From: Streptomyces sp. 7-21
GTDB lineage: Bacteria; Actinomycetota; Actinomycetes; Streptomycetales; Streptomycetaceae
Length of the DNA: 64,000 bases
Direction of reading: 5' to 3'
Assembly: GCF_016741785.1 (NCBI RefSeq)
Contig: NZ_JAERRL010000019.1
Span: forward strand, 1 to 64,000
A program made the translations under genes and the position numbers. Position 1 is the first letter of the stretch; the number at the start of each line of letters is the position of its first letter. The notes beneath the pieces are model-generated. The model was not told the DNA's origin and searched no databases. It worked only from the letters and a program-made list of their open reading frames with translations. Below, piece by piece: positions 24,676-33,091 of the stretch.

Positions 24676-25113
24676 CTACCCCCTCCCCGGCAGGCCGAGC
24701 AGAACCCGCCCGGCGGGCTCGGCCACCAGGTCGCGGACGGTGACCGGGTCGAGCGCCGCGTAGAACGCCTCCTGGGCGCGGCGCAGTTCGCCGCGCAGGC
24801 GGCAGGCGGGGCGCAGCGGGCAGGGATCCGTGCCGTCGCAGTCGACGACCTCGCCGTCGCCCTCCAGCGCGCGCACGGCGTGGCCTACGGAGGCGTCGCG
24901 CCCCTGGCTCGTCAGCGCCAGCCCGCCGCCGCGCCCGCGCCGCGTCCCGACCAGGCCGAGGTGCTGCAACCGGGACACGGCCTTGGCGACGTGGGCGTAG
25001 GGGGCGTTCACCGCCTCCGCGATGCCGCGCGTGGTGCACCGCTCCCCCTCCGGCTGGGCGGCCAGGAGCATGAGCACGCGCAGCGCGAGGTCGGTGAACC
25101 GGGTCAGCCGCAT
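24676..25113 (-). CDS. nsrR: NO-sensing Rrf2-family repressor NsrR
   Basis: A 145-aa regulator. Winged HTH: TRGIAEAVNAPYAHVAKAVSRLQHLGLVGTRRGRGGGLALT. The Fe-S ligands are in VDCDGTDPCPLRPACRL, the three-cysteine spacing of NsrR proteins that hold an NO-reactive [4Fe-4S] cluster. It directly precedes hmp in the same transcript, and an imperfect palindrome precedes its start. Loss of the cluster on NO exposure would derepress the operon. Confidence 0.92.
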   Translation of the reverse strand: MRLTRFTDLALRVLMLLAAQPEGERCTTRGIAEAVNAPYAHVAKAVSRLQHLGLVGTRRGRGGGLALTSQGRDASVGHAVRALEGDGEVVDCDGTDPCPLRPACRLRGELRRAQEAFYAALDPVTVRDLVAEPAGRVLLGLPGRG

Positions 25114-25128
25114 GCGCGCAGGCTAACT

Positions 25129-25152
25129 AAATTGGCATCTGAGCCGCAATTT
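25129..25152. promoter_or_regulatory. NsrR-type operator upstream of nsrR-hmp
   Basis: The 24-bp stretch reads AAATTGGCATCT then GAGCCGCAATTT: an imperfect palindrome with AAATTG/CAATTT outer arms and GGC/GCC inner bases. Size, A/T-rich ends and position 16 nt before the nsrR ATG (minus strand) fit NsrR sites of actinomycetes. It also lies close to the end of the Rpn-like gene, so the whole promoter must sit in about 40 bp. Confidence 0.7.
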
Positions 25153-25156
25153 ATGC

Positions 25157-26077
25157 TCAACCGCGGGGCGTCTCCCTGCCGAAGATCTCCTCCGCCGTGT
25201 CGACGACGAACGCCCGGTCGAGCCACCGGCCGAGCGTCTCCAGGTCCGTGCAGGCGGTGACGCGGTCCCGGGTCGCCGACAGGGTGGGAATGCCCCGGTT
25301 CTCCAGCACCCGCAGGACCATCATCGCCCGCTCCTTGGCCCGCCCCTCGGCCTCGCCCTTGGCCCGCCCCTCGGCCTCGCCCTCCCGCCAGGTCTGCTCG
25401 ATCAGGGTGCCCCGTCCCGGGAAGTAGGTGCGCGGCATGAGCTTCCTCCAGATCTCTCTGGCCGGAGTGGCCCCCAGGCCGACCTCCAGCAGTTCCGAGT
25501 AGTACGCGACGGAATCCGGGTCGGCGGCCCCCAGGGCGAGGGCCAGTGCCTCCAGTATTTCCCCCACGTCGCGGGCCCGCCCATGCGTCAGAGCGGAGAA
25601 CGTCGCCAGCGTCAGGTCCCGGGCGGCCTCCTCCCGGTCGGTGATCACCGGCACGTTCCCCGGCCCGAGGACCAGCGGATGGACCGTCAGCGCCGTCCAG
25701 CCCTCCGGCCCCAGCGGGAACGGCCCGGCCGCCCAGTCCGCCGTGGTCTTGTCCTGGCAGACCACGAGCAGCAGGGCCTGGCAGCCGTGCTTCGCCGTGA
25801 GGAAGGACAGGTAGTACGCCCAGCTCACCGCCTTGTCCGGGTCGCGCCGCCCCTGCGCCTCAATAGCGAGCAGAAAGCCCTCGCCGTCTGGCGGACGCAC
25901 CCGCAGCACGCTGTCGACGCGCCGTTCGACCGGCCGGATCTCCGTGGCGTCGGGGGTGAGCACCTCCACCGCCGCCTTGCGCGGCAGCGGCACCCCGAGG
26001 ATGCCGAACACCGGCGCGAGCAGCTCGGGCCGGTCCTGGAAGATCCGATGAGCCGCCTCATGAGACGAACTGACCAT
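25157..26077 (-). CDS. Rpn-like PD-(D/E)XK nuclease family protein
   Basis: A 306-aa cytosolic protein started at ATG 26077 (MVSSSHEAAHRIFQDRPELL). It resembles a large Streptomyces family related to Rpn/transposase-like PD-(D/E)XK nucleases. The nuclease core runs RVDSVLRV - EGFLLAIEAQGRRD - AVSWAYYLSFL: Asp, then Glu-x-Gln, in restriction-like order. Residues about 233-250 contain a near-perfect duplication of the peptide GEAEGRAK, a coiled-coil-like linker encoded by an 18-bp repeat. Members often occur in many copies per genome and their role is unclear; recombination-related nuclease activity is known for E. coli Rpn proteins only. Confidence 0.75.
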   Translation of the reverse strand: MVSSSHEAAHRIFQDRPELLAPVFGILGVPLPRKAAVEVLTPDATEIRPVERRVDSVLRVRPPDGEGFLLAIEAQGRRDPDKAVSWAYYLSFLTAKHGCQALLLVVCQDKTTADWAAGPFPLGPEGWTALTVHPLVLGPGNVPVITDREEAARDLTLATFSALTHGRARDVGEILEALALALGAADPDSVAYYSELLEVGLGATPAREIWRKLMPRTYFPGRGTLIEQTWREGEAEGRAKGEAEGRAKERAMMVLRVLENRGIPTLSATRDRVTACTDLETLGRWLDRAFVVDTAEEIFGRETPRG

Positions 26078-26233
26078 GATCGCGACCGTAACCGCCGGGC
26101 GCGGCCGTTCCCTCCGCTCCCGGGACGCTTCACCCTGATGAGCGAGGCGCGCAGGGTACGGCCGTGCGCCGTCCCCGGCCGGCCGGTTGCCGCAGGGCTG
26201 CGGCGGCTGGGGCCGCTGGACGGAGGAGTCTGC

Positions 26234-26274
26234 GCCGGACCGGTTGCGGCGCCGTGCGGCGCAACCGGTCCGGC
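26234..26274 (-). terminator. strong hairpin downstream of the SGNH gene
   Basis: GCCGGACCGGTTGCG (26234-26248) and CGCAACCGGTCCGGC (26260-26274) form a perfect 15-bp stem with an 11-nt loop. It sits about 100 nt past the end of the minus-strand hydrolase at 26377, in the otherwise featureless 299-bp gap 26078-26376. TTT follows the right arm on the plus strand only. It is probably a terminator for the hydrolase transcript. Confidence 0.65.
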
Positions 26275-26376
26275 TTTCCCCCGCGGGGCCAGGCCGGTGG
26301 CTGTCCGGCGCTGGTGTCTCCCCGTTGAGGTGAGCCTGCGGGGTCACGCTTTCTCCCCGCTGTCATGGGCGCGGCG

Positions 26377-27577
26377 TCAGCGCGCGCGGGCGGCGAGGAG
26401 GCCGCCGTCAGCGAAGGCCAGCGCGGCGAAGCGCGCCCCGATGCGGCGGTGGGCCTCGGCGTCGGGGTGCAGCCCGTCGGGCAGCGGCAGTTCGGCGTAG
26501 TCGTCCGCGCCGTACAGCTCACGGCCGTCGAGGTACCGCAGGTGCGGGTCGCTGGCCGCCCGCTGCGCGGTGATGCGGGCCAGTTCCTCGCGGATGACCG
26601 TCAGCGTCAGCTTCCCGGCGGCCCGTTCCGCGGGGTCGCCGGTGGCGCGGAACCGCGGCGTGCCGGCCCGCAGCGCCTCGGGGTCGAAGGCGGCCGGCCC
26701 GGGGGTGTCCTCGTGGACCGGGCAGTACAGCGGTGAGACGACCAGCAGCGGCGTGGTGGGGTGGCCCTCGCGGAGGGTGTCGAGGAAGCCGTGGACGGCC
26801 GGGCCGAAGGCGCGCAGGCGCATCAGGTCGGCGTTGACGAGGTTGATGCCGATCTTGACGCTGATCAGGTCGGCGGGGGTGTCCCGCATCGCCCGCGCGG
26901 TGAAGGGATCCAGCATGGCGCCGCCGCCGAAGCCGAGGTTGACCAGTTCCACGCCGCCGGCGGCCGCGGCGAGCGCGGGCCAGGTGGTGGCGGGACTGGC
27001 GGCGTCCGAGCCGTGGCTGAGCGAGCTGCCGTGGTGCAGCCACACCGGGCGGTCCGGGTCCGGCGCGGGCGCGACGGGCGCGTCGGTGCGCAGGGCGACG
27101 AGGGTGGTCGTCTCGGTGTGCGGCAGCCAGATCTCGACGTCCTTCTCGCGCGCCGGCAGACCGTCGAACCGGACAGTGCCCGGCGGCCCGGGCCGGTGCT
27201 CGGCGGTGCCCGCGGCCGGGTCGATGGCGAGGACGTCACCGCCGGCGACGCTGCCCTGCCCCGGCCGGGCGGCCGTCGACGAACAGGTCGTACACGCCGT
27301 CCGGGCGGGGCGCGAGGCCGGCGTAGGCCCGCTTGACCGGCACGGTCTCCAGCTCGACGGCCGTCGCCCGGGTGCGGAAGGCTAGCCGTACGCCGGAGGG
27401 CTGCGATTCCGCCATGGCCAGCTGGCCGTCGGCGCACTGGGCGCGGGCCCAGGCCGGCAGCCGGTGCGGCAGCAGGCCGCGCTCGGTGTGCTCCACCTCG
27501 AGCGCGCCGCGCAGCAGGCCGGCGGTGAGGGGGGTGGTGACCGTCAGCTCGGGGCGGTCGGCGGTGGTGCTGCTCAT
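26377..27577 (-). pseudogene. SGNH/GDSL-type hydrolase split by a one-base frameshift
   Basis: Two adjacent frames join into one protein. From 27577 the frame encodes MSSTTADRPELTVTT ... YDLFVDGRPAG, then shifts and ends at a TGA near 27236. The other frame continues with QGSVAGGDVL ... WLHHGSSLSHGSD and ends at 26377. The junction is a run of four C (27259-27262); removing one base gives a continuous 399-aa protein. The catalytic Ser is in GSSLSHGSD and the Asp/His pair in DGLHPDAEAH. It has no signal peptide. It overlaps the TetR gene stop (ATGA). It could be a true mutation, a phase-variable G run or a sequencing error. Confidence 0.75.
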
Positions 27578-28212
27578 GGGAAGTCCTGTTCCGGGGGTGC
27601 GGGGTGCCGGGGGAGGGTGAGGGCGGCGCCGTCCGGTGGTGCGGCAGGCCAGGAGCGCAGCAGGGCGTCGAGGATGTCGAGGATCCGGGCCCAGGTCTCG
27701 TCGGAGCTGGGCTCGCTGTGGCTGAAGCCGCCGCTGAGTTCGAGGCTGATGTAGCCGTGGAAGACGCTGCCCAGCAGCCGGACGGCGTGCGTCTCGTCGG
27801 GTTCTGCCAGGTGGTAGCCGCGCAGGATGGCCCGCGTCATCCGGGCGTGCCGCACGCCCGCGCTGGTGACGGCGGTCTCGTGGTCCAGGGGGTACCGGGT
27901 GGCGGCATAGCGGCCGGGGTGCTCCCTGGCGTAGTCGCGGTAGACGTGCGCCAGGGCGGCGAGCGCGTCTTTGCCCGCCCGGCCGGCCAGCGCGTCGGCG
28001 CCCCGGTCGGCCAGCTCCGCCAGCGCGAACAGGGCGATCCGGGTCTTCAGGTCGTGGGTGCCGCGCAGGTGCGCGTACAGGCTCGCGGCCTTGACGCCGA
28101 ACCGGCGGGCGAGCGCAGAGACGGTCACGTGCTCGAAGCCGGCCTCGTCGGCGAGCTCCGCGCCCGCCCGCGTCAGGCGTTCTGCGGTCAGCCCCGCGCG
28201 TGCCATGGCCAC
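27574..28212 (-). CDS. TetR-family regulator (WHG-domain type)
   Basis: A 212-aa repressor, ATG at 28212 (the next ATG, 28206, is also possible) with CTAGGAGGTGG upstream. The HTH region reads VTVSALARRFGVKAASLYAHLRGTHDLK. The C-terminal part has RYAATRYPL and VFHGYISLELSGGF, typical of the WHG TetR ligand domain. It overlaps the frameshifted hydrolase by ATGA, so they were one operon and the hydrolase is the presumed target. Palindromes lie directly upstream. Confidence 0.9.
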   Translation of the reverse strand: MAMARAGLTAERLTRAGAELADEAGFEHVTVSALARRFGVKAASLYAHLRGTHDLKTRIALFALAELADRGADALAGRAGKDALAALAHVYRDYAREHPGRYAATRYPLDHETAVTSAGVRHARMTRAILRGYHLAEPDETHAVRLLGSVFHGYISLELSGGFSHSEPSSDETWARILDILDALLRSWPAAPPDGAALTLPRHPAPPEQDFP

Positions 28213-28221
28213 CTCCTAGAA

Positions 28222-28270
28222 CGCTATGGCATCTTCCTAAAGACTATAGGCATGAAGCTATGCACCATAG
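28222..28270. promoter_or_regulatory. operator region of the TetR gene
   Basis: This AT-rich island has the perfect dyad CTATG-CAC-CATAG (28258-28270) and two related half-sites, CTATGGCAT (28224-28232) and CTATAGGCAT (28244-28253). TATAGT, read on the minus strand, is a good -10 element. The cluster lies 10-58 nt upstream of the TetR ATG. Confidence 0.6.
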
Positions 28271-28407
28271 GGTCAAACGGCGTTATCCCCTGCCCCGTAG
28301 CCCCCGTCCCGTAGCCCCTGTCCCGGCCCGGCGGGCGCGGCGATGATGGACCCGGCGGCCGCCGCCACCGGCAGTGCGGACGAGGGCGAGGGCGACGAGG
28401 GGGAACC

Positions 28408-28989
28408 ATGACGGGCGCAGGCACCGGGCCGGGATCGCGCTCCGGCGGGAACGGGACGGGCGCCCCCCGGTTCGCGCTGCTCGGCTGCCTGGCGGCGCTG
28501 CTGGGGGTGGCCGGCGGCGCCGTGAGCCTCGTGGTGCACTTTGCGGTCACGTCGCCGCCGTCCCCGTACGTCGTGGAGTTCGCGAAGCCGGGCGCGGCCT
28601 GCGGCATCGACCCGGAGGCGGAGGACCCCGAGGACGCCGATCTCGTCCTCGATGAGGAGACCGGCGAGCTGCTGCGCTGCTCCGTCCTGCCGGTTCCCGG
28701 CTCTCCCGGCCGGACCGAGCCCCGGGGCCCGTTCGCCGCGGACGAGGTTGCCCGGGTCACCAGCCTCGCCCAGCGCCTGGCGTCCGACGCCGATGGCCTG
28801 ACCGGCGCCGACCAGGCGCAGGTGGAGCGGCTGGCCGAGGAGATCGGCCGGGAGAACGGCTATGACAAGACGGAGCCGACGGCCCTGGAGACCGTCACCT
28901 GGAAGACCGGCCTGTACGGCGTGATCGGCGGCCTCGGCCTGCTGATACTCCTCGGCCTGTACGCGCGCTGGCTCGAGACCCCCGGATGA
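28408..28989 (+). CDS. hypothetical two-helix membrane protein
   Basis: A 193-aa protein with ATG 28408 behind GAGGGGGAACC. Membrane segments occur at about residues 22-48 (FALLGCLAALLGVAGGAVSLVVHFAV) and 165-187. The loop between them is acidic with two Cys (ACGID and LRCSV). Its middle helical part (VARVTSLAQRLASDADGLTGADQAQVERLAEEIG) is charged. I do not recognise the family. It stands alone between divergent regulators. Confidence 0.65.
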   Translation: MTGAGTGPGSRSGGNGTGAPRFALLGCLAALLGVAGGAVSLVVHFAVTSPPSPYVVEFAKPGAACGIDPEAEDPEDADLVLDEETGELLRCSVLPVPGSPGRTEPRGPFAADEVARVTSLAQRLASDADGLTGADQAQVERLAEEIGRENGYDKTEPTALETVTWKTGLYGVIGGLGLLILLGLYARWLETPG

Positions 28990-29005
28990 CCCGGAGCATG
29001 CTGCT

Positions 29006-29036
29006 GCAAGCAGGGTGCTTGCGATAGTTAGCACCC
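29006..29036. promoter_or_regulatory. overlapping dyads upstream of the XRE gene
   Basis: GCAAGCA-GGG-TGCTTGC (29006-29022) is a perfect dyad. It overlaps GGGTGC (29013-29018) paired with GCACCC (29031-29036) around TTGCGATAGTTA. GATAGT could serve as a -10. Position 19 nt before the ATG fits an autoregulatory operator. Confidence 0.5.
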
Positions 29037-29054
29037 TCCGGCACGCTGGAGCCC

Positions 29055-29483
29055 ATGGCCTCACTCGGAGTCGGCGATCTCGGTGCGTTCCTGCGGGAGC
29101 AGCGGCGGCAGGCCAAGCTGTCGCTGCGGCAGCTCGCGGAGGCGGCCGGGGTGTCGAATCCGTACCTGAGCCAGATCGAGCGCGGGCTGCGCAAGCCGAG
29201 CGCCGAGATCCTCCAGCAGATCGCCAAGGGCCTGCGGATCTCGGCGGAGACGCTGTACGTGCAGGCCGGAATCCTGGACGAGCGGCACGAGCGGGCACGC
29301 GGCGAGGCGGGGGCCGGCGCCGGGTCCGCGACGGCGCCGTGCGGGGTGGCGGAGGCGGTGGCCGCCGACGAGGCACTCACCGAGCCGCAGAAGCAGGCGC
29401 TGCTCCAGGTCTACCGCTCGTTCGTGAATGAGAACCGCCAGCGCAACGATCACGGGAGGGACCGTCATGGCGATCACGGATGA
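29055..29483 (+). CDS. XRE-family HTH regulator
   Basis: A 142-aa protein from ATG 29055 (GGAG just upstream). The N-terminal HTH (about 8-62) reads LGAFLREQRRQAKLSLRQLAEAAGVSNPYLSQIERGLRKPSAEILQQIAKGL. The C-terminal part is Ala-rich with a helical LTEPQKQALLQVYRSFV tail. Its last 17 bases overlap the downstream HBHA-like gene in another frame, so the two are coupled. In actinomycetes this regulator and HBHA-like protein pair are commonly adjacent. Confidence 0.9.
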   Translation: MASLGVGDLGAFLREQRRQAKLSLRQLAEAAGVSNPYLSQIERGLRKPSAEILQQIAKGLRISAETLYVQAGILDERHERARGEAGAGAGSATAPCGVAEAVAADEALTEPQKQALLQVYRSFVNENRQRNDHGRDRHGDHG

Positions 29484-30081
29484 CATCCGGCAGGTACAGA
29501 AGGCACTGACCAGCTCCACGCCGTTCTACGTCGCCGCGGGCACGGCCGACCTGGCCGCCCAGAAGCTGCGCGAGCTGCCTGAGCTGCGCGAGCGGCTGCC
29601 GGAGTTCCGCGAGCGGCTGCCGGAGTTCCGCGAGCGCGCGCAGGCGCTGGCGCTCCAGGGGGTCGGGCTGGCGCTGGAGTACGCGGTGAAGGCCCGGGAG
29701 ACCTACGACGGGCTCGCCGAGCGCGGCAAGACCGTCGTGGCGACCTGGCGCGGCGAGGAGGCCGGGACGACCGCCCCGGACCAGGAGACAAAAGTCACGG
29801 TCGAGCACGTGGTGACCGAACCGGAGCCCGCGGCGCCCGAGGCGGAGGAGACGGCCGTGCCCGCGGCCGGGCAGGCCGCCGCCGCGGCGGACGGCGGCCG
29901 GGAGCCCGGTGACGGCCCGCAGGAGCCGCAGGACAGCGCCAAGGACAGCGCCAAGGACAGTGCCGGAGACAGCGCCAAGGACAGCGCCGGGGACGGCCCG
30001 CGGGAGGCGTCCAGCAGGGCGGCCCGGAAGACGGCCGCGCGCAAGAAGGCCGCCCCGAAGAAGACGCCGCCCGCGCAGTAA
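29467..30081 (+). CDS. heparin-binding haemagglutinin (HBHA)-like protein
   Basis: A 204-aa protein from ATG 29467 behind GGGAGGGACCGTC. The N-terminal two-thirds is a coiled coil (IRQVQKALTSSTPFYVAAGTADLAAQKLREL). It has a short tandem repeat ELRERLPEFRERLPEF and a second repeat block of DSAKDSAKDSAGD units. The end is Ala/Lys/Pro-rich (KTAARKKAAPKKTPP), like the heparin-binding tail of mycobacterial HBHA and like histone H1. There is no signal sequence, as in HBHA. Both repeat blocks are encoded by near-identical DNA and may vary in length. Role unknown in Streptomyces. Confidence 0.78.
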   Translation: MAITDDIRQVQKALTSSTPFYVAAGTADLAAQKLRELPELRERLPEFRERLPEFRERAQALALQGVGLALEYAVKARETYDGLAERGKTVVATWRGEEAGTTAPDQETKVTVEHVVTEPEPAAPEAEETAVPAAGQAAAAADGGREPGDGPQEPQDSAKDSAKDSAGDSAKDSAGDGPREASSRAARKTAARKKAAPKKTPPAQ

Positions 30082-30167
30082 CGGAAAAGCGCGCCATTAC
30101 GCCTGCCGGAAACGGCCGGTAGCGTGGAGGGCGACGGTCAGCGATCGGACAGGGCGGTGGTGACGGA

Positions 30168-30503
30168 ATGCTCCTGCAGGGCTTCAACAATCTGGTAACG
30201 CTTATCTTCTTGGGCCTGGCGTGCCTGAGCCTGTTCGCGCTCGGGCACGCGGTCTTCCAGCGGGAGGACGCGTTCCGCGCGGCGGACAAGCAGACGAAGC
30301 CGTTCTGGCTGCTCATCCTCGGCCTCACGGTGGCGGTCCACCTGTTCGTGCCGATGATCCTGCTCATCCTGGCCGGCACCATCGCCACCATCGTGTACCT
30401 GGTGGACGTGCGCCCGGCGTTGCAGCAGGTCACCGGCCGGCGCCGGGGCGGCGGCTGGAGCAGCAGCGACGGGCCGTACGGCCCCTACAACGGCGGGCGC
30501 TGA
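30168..30503 (+). CDS. DUF2516 small membrane protein
   Basis: A 111-aa protein with ATG 30168 (GGTGGTGACGG upstream). Membrane segments occur at about residues 8-28 and 45-80, and the tail is Gly/Arg-rich (RRRGGGWSSSDGPYG). The segment ALGHAVFQREDAFRAADKQTKPFW is the DUF2516 signature. Conserved in actinomycetes, function unknown. Confidence 0.82.
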   Translation: MLLQGFNNLVTLIFLGLACLSLFALGHAVFQREDAFRAADKQTKPFWLLILGLTVAVHLFVPMILLILAGTIATIVYLVDVRPALQQVTGRRRGGGWSSSDGPYGPYNGGR

Positions 30504-30606
30504 CGTCCGGCCGCCGCCGGGTTTCCCCCGGGGGGGTTAGCCGTGGCCGGTTTCTGCCCTTAGCATCAGCGGGGACACCCGCATGATGAACGCCAGAGGA
30601 ACTCCA

Positions 30607-31227
30607 GTGCGCTTCCGCCTGACGCCCCAGGAGACGAGCTTCTACGACCTGTTCGCCACCGCAGCCGACAACCTCCTGACTGGCTCGAAGCTGCTCATGG
30701 AGCTCCTCGGCGCCCCGCCCGCTACGCGCGTCGAGATCGGCGAGCGCATGCGCGCGACGGAACACGCGGGTGACGACGCGACCCACGCGATCTTCCACCA
30801 GCTGAATTCCTCATTCGTCACCCCATTCGACCGCGAGGACATCTACCGCCTCGCGGCGTGTCTGGACGACGTGATGGATTTCATGGAGGAGGCCGTCGAT
30901 CTCGTCGTGCTTTACGAGATCGACGAGCTTCCTCCGGGCGTTGACCAGCAGATCGAGGTGCTGGGCAGGGCCGCGGAGCTGACGGCCGAGGCCATGCCGA
31001 ACCTCCGGACGATGGACAGCCTCAACGAGTACTGGATTGAGGTGAACCGCCTGGAGAACCAGGCCGACCGCATCCACCGGAAGCTGCTTGCCCACCTCTT
31101 CAACGGCGGTTACGAGGCCATCGAGGTGATGAAGCTCAAGCAGGTGGTGGACGTCCTGGAGGAGGCGGCCGACGCGTTCGAGGCGGTCGCCAACACCGTC
31201 GAGTCCATCGTGGTCAAGGAGTCCTGA
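30607..31227 (+). CDS. DUF47/PhoU-like partner of the Pit phosphate transporter
   Basis: The start chosen is GTG 30607 after AGAGGAACTCC; an ATG at 30583 is in frame but less well supported. The 206-aa protein is all-helical with acidic metal-binding motifs EHAGDDATH and DREDIYRLA, and ends EAADAFEAVANTVESIVVKES, as in DUF47 (TIGR00153) proteins. These are encoded next to Pit transporters and are related to PhoU. The stop is 7 nt before the pit start, so the two form an operon. Confidence 0.92.
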   Translation: MRFRLTPQETSFYDLFATAADNLLTGSKLLMELLGAPPATRVEIGERMRATEHAGDDATHAIFHQLNSSFVTPFDREDIYRLAACLDDVMDFMEEAVDLVVLYEIDELPPGVDQQIEVLGRAAELTAEAMPNLRTMDSLNEYWIEVNRLENQADRIHRKLLAHLFNGGYEAIEVMKLKQVVDVLEEAADAFEAVANTVESIVVKES

Positions 31228-31234
31228 GACTCCC

Positions 31235-32230
31235 GTGGACACGTTCGCCCTCGTCGTGGTCATCGCGACCGCCCTGTTCTTCACCTACACCAACGGCTTC
31301 CACGACTCCGCCAACGCCATCGCCACGTCCATCTCGACCCGGGCGCTCACCCCCCGCGTCGCGCTGGGCATGGCAGCGGTCATGAACATGGCCGGAGCAT
31401 TCCTGGGCAGCGGCGTGGCGGAGACGATCAGCGAGGACCTGATCGCGACCCCCACCGGCGACCAGGGGATGACCATCCTCTTCGCCGCCCTGCTCGGAGC
31501 GACCGTCTGGAACCTGATCTCCTGGTACTTCGGGCTGCCGTCCTCCTCGTCCCACGCGCTGTTCGGCGGCCTGGTCGGCGCGGCGCTCGCCGGGGCGTCC
31601 ACCGTGTACTGGGGCGGCGTGTTCAGCAAGATCGTGCTGCCGATGGTGATCTCGCCGCTGATCGGGCTCGTCCTCGGCTACGCCGTGATGGTCGGCATCC
31701 TGTGGCTGTTCCGCCGGGCCAACCCGCGCCGGGCGCAGCACGGCTTCCGCATAGCGCAGACGGTCTCGGCCGCCGCCATGGCCCTGGGGCACGGGCTTCA
31801 GGACGCCCAGAAGGCCATGGGCGTGGTGGTGATGGCGCTGGTGATCGCCGACGTGCAGGAGGCGGACGACGGCATCCCGGTGTGGGTGAAGGTCGTCTGC
31901 GCGCTGATGCTGTCCCTGGGTACCTACGTGGGCGGGTGGCGCATCATGCGGACCCTGGGGCGGCGCATCATCGAGCTGAACCCGCCGAGCGGCTTCGCCG
32001 CCGAGAGCACGTCGGCGACCGTGCTGTACGCGGCGTCGTACCTGTTCCACGCGCCGATCTCCACGACGCACGTGATCACGTCGGCAATCATGGGCGCGGG
32101 CGCGACGCGGCGGCTGAGCGCCGTGCGGTGGGGCGTCGCCCGGGGCATCGTCAACGGCTGGTTCATCACCATGCCGGCCGCCGCCGCGGTCGCCGCGCTC
32201 ACGTTCTGGGCCGTGGACTTCGTCGTCTGA
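31235..32230 (+). CDS. pit: low-affinity inorganic phosphate transporter
   Basis: A 331-aa membrane transporter of the PiT family, GTG start at 31235. The duplicated family motif is visible as YTNGFHDSANAIATSISTRALTP near residue 20 and, in the second half, AMALGHGLQDAQKAMGVV. SSSSHALFGGLVGA and SAPISTTHVITSAIMG are the other signature pieces. It has about eight membrane segments. It imports metal-phosphate with H+ when phosphate is plentiful; the pst genes on the other strand cover starvation. Confidence 0.94.
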   Translation: MDTFALVVVIATALFFTYTNGFHDSANAIATSISTRALTPRVALGMAAVMNMAGAFLGSGVAETISEDLIATPTGDQGMTILFAALLGATVWNLISWYFGLPSSSSHALFGGLVGAALAGASTVYWGGVFSKIVLPMVISPLIGLVLGYAVMVGILWLFRRANPRRAQHGFRIAQTVSAAAMALGHGLQDAQKAMGVVVMALVIADVQEADDGIPVWVKVVCALMLSLGTYVGGWRIMRTLGRRIIELNPPSGFAAESTSATVLYAASYLFHAPISTTHVITSAIMGAGATRRLSAVRWGVARGIVNGWFITMPAAAAVAALTFWAVDFVV

Positions 32231-32260
32231 CGTTCCTCTGGCGTCCTCCGACGTCGGTCT

Positions 32261-32277
32261 GGACCCGCCTGGGGTCC
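32261..32277. terminator. hairpin between pit and pstB
   Basis: GGACCC (32261-32266) and GGGTCC (32272-32277) form a perfect 6-bp stem with a 5-nt loop in the 57-bp gap between the converging pit and pstB. Short but well placed as a two-way terminator. Confidence 0.45.
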
Positions 32278-32287
32278 GGGTGCTCCG

Positions 32288-33067
32288 TCAGCCGAAGCGG
32301 CCGGAGATGTAGTCCTCGGTGGCCTTCACGCTGGGGTTGGAGAAGATCTTCTCGGTCTCGTCGATCTCGATGAGCTTCCCCGGCTGCCCCACGCCCGAGA
32401 GGTTGAAGAACGCCGTCCGGTCCGACACCCGCGCCGCCTGGCCCATGTTGTGGGTGACGATGACGATCGTGAAGCGCGACTTCATCTGCTCGATGAGATC
32501 CTCGACCGCCAGCGTCGAGATCGGGTCGAGCGCGGAGCACGGCTCGTCCATCAGCAGCACGTCCGGCTCGACGGCCGTGGCGCGGGCGATGCACAGCCGC
32601 TGCTGCTGGCCGCCGGACAGGCCGGAGCCGGGCCGGTGCAGGCGGTCCTTGACCTCGTTCCAGAGGTTGGCGCCGCGCAGGTTCTTCTCCACGATGTCGT
32701 CGAGCTCGGACTTCTTGTAGCGGACGCCGTTCAGCCGCAGCCCGGCGGCGACGTTGTCGTAGATCGACATGGTGGGGAACGGGTTCGGCCGCTGGAAGAC
32801 CATGCCGACGGTCCTGCGGACCATCACCGGGTCCACGTCCGGCCCGTAGAGGTCCTCGTCGTCCAGCATCACCTTGCCCTCGACCCGGCCGCCGGGGGTG
32901 ACCTCGTGCATGCGGTTGAGGGTGCGCAGGAAGGTGGACTTGCCGCAGCCGGACGGGCCGATGAACGCCGTCACCGACTTCGGCTCGATGTGCATGCTGA
33001 TGTCGTCGATCGCCTTGTGGTTGCCGTAGTAGGCGGACAGCGACGAGACGTCGATGCGCTTGGCCAT
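32288..33067 (-). CDS. pstB: phosphate ABC transporter ATPase
   Basis: A 259-aa ATPase. Walker A GPSGCGKS, signature LSGGQQQR, Walker B LLMDEPCSALDP, and the PstB motif RVGMVFQRPNPFP (here RRTVGMVFQRPNPFP). It is the last gene of the pstSCAB operon, 24 nt behind pstA. It energises high-affinity phosphate import and takes part in phosphate signalling. Confidence 0.97.
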   Translation of the reverse strand: MAKRIDVSSLSAYYGNHKAIDDISMHIEPKSVTAFIGPSGCGKSTFLRTLNRMHEVTPGGRVEGKVMLDDEDLYGPDVDPVMVRRTVGMVFQRPNPFPTMSIYDNVAAGLRLNGVRYKKSELDDIVEKNLRGANLWNEVKDRLHRPGSGLSGGQQQRLCIARATAVEPDVLLMDEPCSALDPISTLAVEDLIEQMKSRFTIVIVTHNMGQAARVSDRTAFFNLSGVGQPGKLIEIDETEKIFSNPSVKATEDYISGRFG

Positions 33068-33091
33068 GGTGTTTCCAGTGCTCCTAGCAGG

